Source: Rhodoferax ferrireducens
GTDB lineage: Bacteria > Pseudomonadota > Gammaproteobacteria > Burkholderiales > Burkholderiaceae_C
Length of the DNA stretch: 64,000 nt
Assembly: GCA_002083775.1 (NCBI GenBank)
Contig: MTEI01000012.1
Location: forward strand, 32,350-96,349
Direction of reading: 5' to 3'
How positions within the stretch are numbered: position 1 is the stretch's first letter; each line of letters begins with the position of its first letter. The position numbers and the translations under genes are program-made. This document shows, piece after piece, positions 58,408 to 64,000 of the stretch. The notes beneath the pieces were generated by a model. The model saw only the letters and a program-made list of their open reading frames with translations. It had not been told where the DNA came from and did no database searches.

Positions 58408-60588
58408 ATGGCTGAAGTGCATCACGAGAGCAGTGGGTCGAGCGCAGATTTCGACCTGAGTCAGTTTTATCAGATCTTCTTTGAAGAAGCTGGCGAGAAC
58501 CTGGATTTGATGGAGCAGATGCTGCTCAGTCTGAATCTTGAAACGGCAGATGACGAAGAGCTCAACGGCATATTCCGTTGTGCGCATTCGGTCAAGGGCG
58601 GGGCCGCCACGTTTGGGTTTTCTGATGTGGCAGAGTTGACACATCAGATGGAGTCGCTGCTGGACAAACTGCGGCGCCATGAGCTCAAGCCCAATGCCTC
58701 CATGGTCGATGTGTTGCTTGAGTCTGCGGACGCGTCCCGCGCATTGTTGGCCTGTCATCAGTCTGGCAGCGTCGGCGAAGGCCCGGCCACAGGCAACCTT
58801 GTTAGCCGGATCAAGTCGCTGGTGGCGGGTGAGATTCCTGCGCCGCAAGTGGCTGTCAAGCCACCCGAAGCACCAAAACCGGCGCCGGTACAGGCTGCCC
58901 CGGTGGTCCAGCCAGCGCCTGTGGCGCAAGAGAGTGTCAGCGGTGGCATGCGTCATCTGGAGATTCGGTTCATTCAACTTGACCAGCCCAATCAGGCGGA
59001 TGCGATCGTCGAGCTGTTCAGAGACATCCCCGGGCTTGGCGAGATCAAGCCCCTGTCGCCTCCAGGTATCACACCCGACACGCGGATTTTTGAGGTTCAG
59101 ACAACCTCCAACAATGACGACTTGCTGGATTTGTTCGCTTTTCATGTCTCTCGGGAGCATGTCGTCATCTCTGACATGAAAACTGCGCCAGAAGCTGCGG
59201 CTGCCCCTCAGGTGGGTTTTGCCGAGCCTGTGGTTTCAGCAGTTGTGGCCAAGGAAAATGTGGCCGCAATGTCCGAGAGTTTTGGCTTTTTCGATGGTGC
59301 GCCTGGCGCGCCGCAGTCATCTGCCGCCGAACCTGTACCTGCCATGGCACAGACGCCTGAAGCTGGCGGCGCTAAGTTGCCTCAAAGTGCGGCCAGGGCG
59401 CCTGCTGCCGGCAATGCGCAGCCCGAAGCAGCCACCATTCGTGTGGCGATCAGCAAGGTTGACCAACTCATCAACCTGGTCGGAGAACTGGTCATCACAC
59501 AGGCGATGCTGGCGCAGAACAGCCGTGCGTTGGATCCTGCGGTTTATCAGCAGTTGCTTACTGGGCTGACCGACTTGGATCGCAACACGCGAGATCTGCA
59601 GGAGTCGGTCATGTCGATTCGGATGATTCCGATGTCGATCGTTTTCAGCCGTTTTCCACGCATGTTGCGTGATTTGGCGAGTAAGCTGGGGAAAAAGGTT
59701 GATTTTGTGACCCAGGGGGAAGCTACCGAGCTGGATAAAGGGTTGGTCGAGAAAATTACCGACCCGCTGACACATTTGGTTCGCAACAGTTGTGATCATG
59801 GCATTGAAAGCCCGCAAGAGCGTATTCGGGCTGGTAAGTCTGAAACTGGCACGATCACGTTGTCTGCAGCGCACCAGGGTGGGTCCATCGTCATTGAAGT
59901 CCGTGATGATGGCAAAGGGATGTCCCGACAGAAAATTCTGGCCAAGGCCCGCGAGCGAGGGCTGGATGTTTCAGATCAGATGCCGGACTCCGAGGTGTGG
60001 CAGCTCATTTTTGCGCCAGGTTTTTCAACTGCTGAGGTGGTCACTGATGTGTCTGGTCGTGGCGTTGGCATGGACGTGGTCAAACGCAATATTGCCTCTT
60101 TGAACGGAACAGTGGAGATTGATTCGTCTGAAGGCTACGGCATGAAGGTGTCGGTTCGCTTGCCGTTGACGCTGGCCATCATGGATGGCATGTCAGTTGG
60201 GGTGGGCAATGAGGTGTATATCCTGCCCTTGTCGTCAGTTGTCGAGTCGTTCCAGGTTCGGTCGGACGCAGTGAGCACGGTGGGGCAGGGGGCGCAGTTG
60301 GTCAAGGTGCGCGACGAATACATGCCGGTTATCGAGTTGGAAAAGGTCTTTCAGGTGCCAAGGTATGACTCGGACAAGACCAGCGACATCATGGTGGTGA
60401 TCGAAGCTGATGGTAGCCGTGTTGTTTTGCTGGTGGATGAATTGCTTGGGCAGCAGCAGGTGGTTGTCAAGAACCTCGAATCAAACTACCGCAAGGTTCC
60501 CAATGTTTCAGGCGCGACCATCCTTGGCGATGGCAAGGTGGCGCTGATCCTGGATACCGGGGCGTTGGTGCGACGTTCACGGCATTGA
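58408..60588 (+). CDS. cheA: Chemotaxis histidine kinase CheA
   Basis: Central kinase of the chemotaxis array. ATG 58408 is best placed behind GGAG (58398-58401); ATG 58402 is possible. Length 726 residues. The Hpt domain has H60 in IFRCAHSVKGGAATFGF. A Pro/Ala-rich linker (about 145-175) leads to a CheY/CheB-binding P2-like domain (about 185-260). After a second linker come dimerisation (INLVGELVITQAMLAQNS), the ATPase (HLVRNSCDHGIESPQERIRA; VIEVRDDGKGMSRQKI; DVSGRGVGMDVVKRNIASLN) and the CheW-like P5 domain to the end. Confidence 0.97.
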   Translation: MAEVHHESSGSSADFDLSQFYQIFFEEAGENLDLMEQMLLSLNLETADDEELNGIFRCAHSVKGGAATFGFSDVAELTHQMESLLDKLRRHELKPNASMVDVLLESADASRALLACHQSGSVGEGPATGNLVSRIKSLVAGEIPAPQVAVKPPEAPKPAPVQAAPVVQPAPVAQESVSGGMRHLEIRFIQLDQPNQADAIVELFRDIPGLGEIKPLSPPGITPDTRIFEVQTTSNNDDLLDLFAFHVSREHVVISDMKTAPEAAAAPQVGFAEPVVSAVVAKENVAAMSESFGFFDGAPGAPQSSAAEPVPAMAQTPEAGGAKLPQSAARAPAAGNAQPEAATIRVAISKVDQLINLVGELVITQAMLAQNSRALDPAVYQQLLTGLTDLDRNTRDLQESVMSIRMIPMSIVFSRFPRMLRDLASKLGKKVDFVTQGEATELDKGLVEKITDPLTHLVRNSCDHGIESPQERIRAGKSETGTITLSAAHQGGSIVIEVRDDGKGMSRQKILAKARERGLDVSDQMPDSEVWQLIFAPGFSTAEVVTDVSGRGVGMDVVKRNIASLNGTVEIDSSEGYGMKVSVRLPLTLAIMDGMSVGVGNEVYILPLSSVVESFQVRSDAVSTVGQGAQLVKVRDEYMPVIELEKVFQVPRYDSDKTSDIMVVIEADGSRVVLLVDELLGQQQVVVKNLESNYRKVPNVSGATILGDGKVALILDTGALVRRSRH

Positions 60589-60627
60589 CTTATTCCGCAG
60601 GCCAGGTTTATGAAGGAAGCAAGTGTT

Positions 60628-61107
60628 ATGGAAAAAACAATGGATGAGGCAAATACAAAGGTCTGTGAGTATTTGACTTTTCGTCTTGATCGTGAGGAAT
60701 ATGGCATCGATATCTTGAAAGTTCAAGAAATCCGTGGGTATGAACCTCCGACACGTATCGCCAATGCGCCACCTTTCATCAAGGGCGTGGTGAATCTGCG
60801 TGGCACGATCGTCCCTATTGTCGACATGCGTCTGAAATTCAATTGTGCCAATGCGCAGTACGATGCATTTACCGTCGTCATCATTTTGAATCTTCACCAC
60901 CGCATTGTCGGCATCGTGGTGGATTCGGTCAGTGACGTGATGGGCTTGGTGCCCGAGCAGATGCGGGCTGCGCCAGACATCGACAGCATCATTGATTCAG
61001 ATGCGATCATTGGTTTGGGTTCACTCGATGACCGTATGCTGATCCTCCTGGATATTGAAAAACTGATGTCAGGGTTGGAAATGGGTCTCGTGGCTGATGC
61101 CTCGTAA
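60628..61107 (+). CDS. cheW: Chemotaxis adaptor CheW
   Basis: Couples chemoreceptors to CheA. ATG 60628 is preceded by AAGGAAG with 8-nt spacing and gives 159 residues; ATG 60610 adds six residues. The CheW blocks are CEYLTFRLDREEYGIDILKV, IANAPPFIKGVVNLRGTIVP and GIVVDSVSDVMGLVPEQM. It follows cheA by 39 bp and precedes cheR. No receptor (MCP) gene is present in the window. Confidence 0.96.
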   Translation: MEKTMDEANTKVCEYLTFRLDREEYGIDILKVQEIRGYEPPTRIANAPPFIKGVVNLRGTIVPIVDMRLKFNCANAQYDAFTVVIILNLHHRIVGIVVDSVSDVMGLVPEQMRAAPDIDSIIDSDAIIGLGSLDDRMLILLDIEKLMSGLEMGLVADAS

Positions 61108-61124
61108 GCAAGATTGCTCGTTTC

Positions 61125-61988
61125 ATGAATGATTCTGCGGCATTGATGACCACGCGTGGAAGTCATCCATCGGACATGCAATGCAGAGAGTTCTCTTGGG
61201 CAGACGCTGATTTTGACCGGGTTCAAAAGCTGATTTACCAGCGTGCGGGTATCAGTTTGCATAACGGCAAGCATGCTATGGTCTACAGCCGGTTGTCGCG
61301 GCGTTTGCGGGAAACAGGCCACAGAAGTTTTAACGAGTATTTGGTGTGGCTCGAATCGAGTGATGGTCCGGAGTGGCAAGAATTCATCAATGCGTTGACG
61401 ACGAATCTGACATCATTTTTTCGTGAAGATCACCATTTCAAAATATTTCATAGCTATCTGACGCTGAACAAGCAAAGATCTAAATGGAAAGTGTGGTGCT
61501 GTGCGGCATCAACGGGGGAGGAGCCATATTCGATTCTGATGACCGCGGTAGAAGCCTTGGGCATCCCCCCCAGTCTTTCGTTGATTGCAAGCGATATTGA
61601 CTCCAAGGTGCTTGCCGCGGCAGCTCGCGGCGTTTATCGGATTGAGAATCTGAAGAACATTAGCGAAGATCAGTTCAGGGAATTTTTTCTAAGAGGCAAG
61701 GGCTCCAACGCCGGTATGGTTCGTGTCAAGCCGGATCTACAGAAATTGGTTGAGTTCAAGATCGTCAATCTGGTTCGCGACTCGTGGCCATTCCAGGACC
61801 TGTTTGACGTGGTGTTTTGTCGGAATGTCATGATTTATTTTGATGCGATGACACAGCGCCGAGTGCTTGAGCGGATTCATCAGGTCATGGCGCCAGGAGG
61901 TTTGCTGTTTGTTGGTCATGCCGAAAACTTTAGCGAGTCCCGCGATCTCTTTGTTTTGAAAGGCAAGACCGTGTATGAGCGAGCATGA
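61125..61988 (+). CDS. cheR: Chemotaxis methyltransferase CheR
   Basis: Methylates receptor glutamates with SAM. Length 287 residues. The N-terminal helical domain contains FDRVQKLIYQRAGISLHNGK and ALTTNLTSFFREDHHFKIF. The SAM-binding part has WKVWCCAASTGEEPYSILMT and ASDIDSKVLAAAARGVYRI. DVVFCRNVMIYFDAMTQRRV is the conserved late motif. It lies in the cheA-W-R-D-B order common in betaproteobacteria. Confidence 0.97.
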   Translation: MNDSAALMTTRGSHPSDMQCREFSWADADFDRVQKLIYQRAGISLHNGKHAMVYSRLSRRLRETGHRSFNEYLVWLESSDGPEWQEFINALTTNLTSFFREDHHFKIFHSYLTLNKQRSKWKVWCCAASTGEEPYSILMTAVEALGIPPSLSLIASDIDSKVLAAAARGVYRIENLKNISEDQFREFFLRGKGSNAGMVRVKPDLQKLVEFKIVNLVRDSWPFQDLFDVVFCRNVMIYFDAMTQRRVLERIHQVMAPGGLLFVGHAENFSESRDLFVLKGKTVYERA

Positions 61989-62028
61989 ACGTGGTCGGTG
62001 GCGCTAGGACCTGTATGGTGGCCGTCAG

Positions 62029-62733
62029 ATGAATATGCCTGTATCCGGTTTCGGCAAGGTGCCCGCCCAAGGGCAAAACCTGCAAGGTAACGTCCGGCAA
62101 CAAGTTGGCGCTCGGGTATCCCAATTGGAGCGGCTGAAGACGATGCCGCGCAGTCCGGGTGAGGCGTCGTTTTTTTATGCTGACCACCACTTTCAATATG
62201 ATGCAGTGAAGGTTTTGCCAGGCGAGTACTTCGTCTCGAATGAAGACGTGATGGTCATGACTGTCCTGGGGTCGTGTATCGCAGCTTGCATTTGGGACGG
62301 GCGTGTGCGGGCTGGCGGCATGAATCACTTCATGCTCCCTGAGGGCGATGGTGTCGAGGGCGGAGGCCGCTATGGTTCCTACGCCATGGAGTTGTTGATC
62401 AATCATCTTCTGAAGCTGGGGGCGCGACGGGAGACGATGCAGGCGAAGGTTTTCGGTGGTGCACAGGTGATGGCTGGCTTTTCTTCGATGAATGTTGGAG
62501 AGAGGAATACTCAATTCGTCCTCGATTATTTGTCGACGGAGCGCATCCCGGTCGTTTCCCAGGATGTGTTGGATATCCATCCTCGAAAGGTGTGTTTTTT
62601 CCCTGCATCCGGAAAGGCGCTGGTCAAACGCTTGGCGCACGCGCATCCCGAGACGCTTGCGGTTGAGGAGCGCAAAGGCAGTGTGGTCGCTGTCGTCCGG
62701 TCGACGTCCGGTGGTTCAGTTGACTTATTTTGA
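62029..62733 (+). CDS. cheD: Chemoreceptor glutamine deamidase CheD
   Basis: Deamidates receptor glutamines. Length 234 residues, longer than bacillar forms because of an N-terminal extension of about 50 residues. The catalytic Cys is in VMTVLGSCIAACIWD and the His in RAGGMNHFMLPEG. Further family blocks are RYGSYAMELLINHLLKLGA and AKVFGGAQVMAGFSSMNVGE. cheB starts 10 bp after its stop. Confidence 0.96.
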   Translation: MNMPVSGFGKVPAQGQNLQGNVRQQVGARVSQLERLKTMPRSPGEASFFYADHHFQYDAVKVLPGEYFVSNEDVMVMTVLGSCIAACIWDGRVRAGGMNHFMLPEGDGVEGGGRYGSYAMELLINHLLKLGARRETMQAKVFGGAQVMAGFSSMNVGERNTQFVLDYLSTERIPVVSQDVLDIHPRKVCFFPASGKALVKRLAHAHPETLAVEERKGSVVAVVRSTSGGSVDLF

Positions 62734-62742
62734 GAGGCTTGG

Positions 62743-63834
62743 GTGAAAAAGATTCGTGTTCTGGTGGTGGATGACTCGGCCCTGGTTCGTAGCCTGCTCG
62801 CTGAAATCATCAATCGCCAGTCAGACATGGAGTGTGTTGGTGCCGCCAATGATCCTTTGGTGGCCAGGGAGATGATCCGGGAACTCAATCCGGATGTCAT
62901 TACCCTGGATATTGAAATGCCCCGGATGGATGGTTTGGACTTTCTGGGGCGCTTGATGCGCTTGCGCCCAATGCCAGTGGTCATGATTTCCACTCTGACT
63001 GAGCGAGGTGCCGAGGCGACGATGAGGGCGCTTGAGTTGGGCGCAGTGGATTTCGTTTCAAAGCCACGACTTGGCGTGGTTGATGGGCTGGGCGAGCTTT
63101 CCGATCAAATCGTTGACAAGGTGCGTGTTGCGGCCAAGGCGAATGTGAGGCGGATATCTTCAGTGCCGATATCTGGTGTTCCCGTTTCCCGGGAAAAGTC
63201 GACTTTGAACCTTCCCGTTGGAACTCCTAAATCAAATTTTTCGACAGAAAAGTTGGTTTTTATCGGCGCTTCGACGGGCGGAACCGAGGCCATCAAAGAG
63301 ATATTGATCCGATTGCCAGCCGATTTCCCCGCCGTGCTGGTAACGCAGCACATGCCCCCGGGGTTTACTAAGACTTTTGCTGCTAGGCTGAACGGGCTGA
63401 GCAATTTGGCCGTGCAGGAGGCGGTCAACGGGGAAAGGCTTCTTCCTGGGCACGCATACATTGCTCCCGGAGGGATGCAATTCAGTGTGGACCGCAGCGG
63501 TGCCAACTACCTGGCTGTAGTGGAAGATGGTCCTCCAGTGAATCGGCACAAACCATCTGTTGAAGTGCTTTTCAAATCTGCAGCCAAGCTGGTGGGGCGA
63601 AATGCTTGCGGCGTCCTGCTGACAGGAATGGGCAATGATGGAGCCAGGGCACTGCGTGAGATGAAAGATGCTGGTAGCTACAACTATGTTCAGGATGAAG
63701 CTTCGTGCATCGTCTTTGGTATGCCCCGAGAGGCCATCTTGCAGGGGGCTGCCGATGAAGTCTTGCCGCCTGCGGAGATCGCTCAGGCGCTGATTTCAAG
63801 GTTCAAACTGACGCCTGATCGCTATCGCATTTAG
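62743..63834 (+). CDS. cheB: Chemotaxis methylesterase CheB
   Basis: Demethylates receptors after phosphorylation by CheA. It starts at GTG 62743 (GAGG about 7 nt upstream) and has 363 residues. The receiver domain (1-125) has [18 protein letters not shown] and Asp in [20 protein letters not shown]. After a linker, the methylesterase domain shows the catalytic triad: Ser in [16 protein letters not shown], His in [14 protein letters not shown] and Asp in [16 protein letters not shown]. Last gene of the che operon; a probable rRNA operon leader follows. Confidence 0.97.
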   Translation: MKKIRVLVVDDSALVRSLLAEIINRQSDMECVGAANDPLVAREMIRELNPDVITLDIEMPRMDGLDFLGRLMRLRPMPVVMISTLTERGAEATMRALELGAVDFVSKPRLGVVDGLGELSDQIVDKVRVAAKANVRRISSVPISGVPVSREKSTLNLPVGTPKSNFSTEKLVFIGASTGGTEAIKEILIRLPADFPAVLVTQHMPPGFTKTFAARLNGLSNLAVQEAVNGERLLPGHAYIAPGGMQFSVDRSGANYLAVVEDGPPVNRHKPSVEVLFKSAAKLVGRNACGVLLTGMGNDGARALREMKDAGSYNYVQDEASCIVFGMPREAILQGAADEVLPPAEIAQALISRFKLTPDRYRI

Positions 63835-63883
63835 TGACTTCGCCACTTGTTTCGCCAGGGTCAGCAAGATAAGTTAAAAAAGT

Positions 63884-64000
63884 TTGGATAAATCCGAAAG
63901 CTGTGCCATAATACAAGGCTTCGCTGATCACGGTGAAGTAAACAAAGAGGTAGCGAAAGCTGCTTTTGAGATCATTAAAAACATACAGCCGATAAGCGTG
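63884..64000 (+). promoter_or_regulatory. Probable rRNA operon promoter and leader
   Basis: TTGGAT (63884-63889), a 17-nt spacer and CATAAT (63907-63912) form a good sigma-70 promoter. Downstream the text has a small CTTCGC...GTGAAG hairpin, a boxA-like GATCATTAAAAA and then ACAGCCGATAAGCGTG, which I recognise from leaders upstream of 16S rRNA in Burkholderiales. The mature 16S sequence itself lies beyond the window, so this is a recognition from memory plus promoter structure. Confidence 0.6.

Noticed and set aside
58051..59160. 369-codon minus-strand open frame opposite cheY2 and cheA
   Set aside because: Shadow of two well-supported genes; composition biased to Arg, His, Gln and Leu as expected for antisense.
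1..64000. CRISPR arrays, tRNA genes, insertion sequences or integrases
   Set aside because: I saw no regularly spaced repeats, no cloverleaf-like sequences, and no transposase or integrase motifs in any plausible frame, despite clear signs of past rearrangement.

Overview
The window carries most of a flagellar and chemotaxis regulon from a betaproteobacterium of the Burkholderiales, most like Comamonadaceae (Rhodoferax-type). The evidence is the gene order, the FlhDC master regulator combined with FlhF and an FlhG-like protein, high-GC codon use, a family of Comamonadaceae-style palindromic intergenic repeats, and a Burkholderiales-like rRNA leader at the right edge. Species cannot be fixed from the sequence alone.

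Layout. (1) 1-8384, minus strand: rod, hook and ring operon flgBCDEFGHIJK, with flgK cut by the left edge. (2) 8532-10139, plus: flgA, flgM and an flgN-like gene. (3) 10294-19499, minus: motA-motB-cheY-cheZ-flhB-flhA-flhF-flhG-like-fliA, headed by a good sigma-28 promoter. (4) 19667-20565, minus: flhDC. (5) 20822-21904: debris of a MNT/HEPN toxin-antitoxin pair and of a PD-(D/E)XK protein. (6) 22005-33742, plus: a sugar and modification island holding CDP-3,6-dideoxyhexose genes (rfbF, rfbG, rfbH), a NeuB-like synthase, a thiamine-diphosphate enzyme, two FkbM-type methyltransferases, another methyltransferase, an epimerase and a HAD phosphatase. It is followed by a TPR/OGT-like glycosyltransferase on the minus strand, next to two near-identical, head-to-head flagellin genes. 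(7) 39607-41838: fliD, fliS, fliT. (8) 41852-44340: an accessory insert (AAA ATPase, broken nucleotidyltransferase, small ORF) bounded by a decayed second fliS-fliT copy and by palindromic repeats. (9) 44348-55717: fliE (minus) and the basal body and export operon fliFGHIJKLMNOPQR (plus). (10) 55727-57468, minus: a response regulator and receiver-kinase pair. (11) 57542-63834, plus: chemotaxis operon (small CheZ-like protein, cheY, cheA, cheW, cheR, cheD, cheB). (12) 63884-64000: probable promoter and leader of an rRNA operon.

How it works together. FlhDC is the likely top regulator. FliA (sigma-28), held by FlgM, should drive late genes; I found sigma-28-like promoters upstream of flgB, flgM, motA, fliC1, fliC2 and fliS. 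Stator, export apparatus, switch, rod and hook, filament, caps, chaperones and chemotaxis signalling are present almost complete. No chemoreceptor gene is in the window.

Most unusual content. A PemK/MazF-like toxin domain is fused in frame to the N-terminus of RfbH, downstream of a small antitoxin-like gene that overlaps rfbG. The sugar island has no Wzx, Wzy or Wzz-type genes and has one OGT-like transferase beside the flagellins, so flagellin glycosylation is a reasonable hypothesis. Other points are a chimeric fliS-fliT relic, an FlhG-position protein lacking its Walker A motif, and a small protein with a CheZ-type DxxxQ motif.
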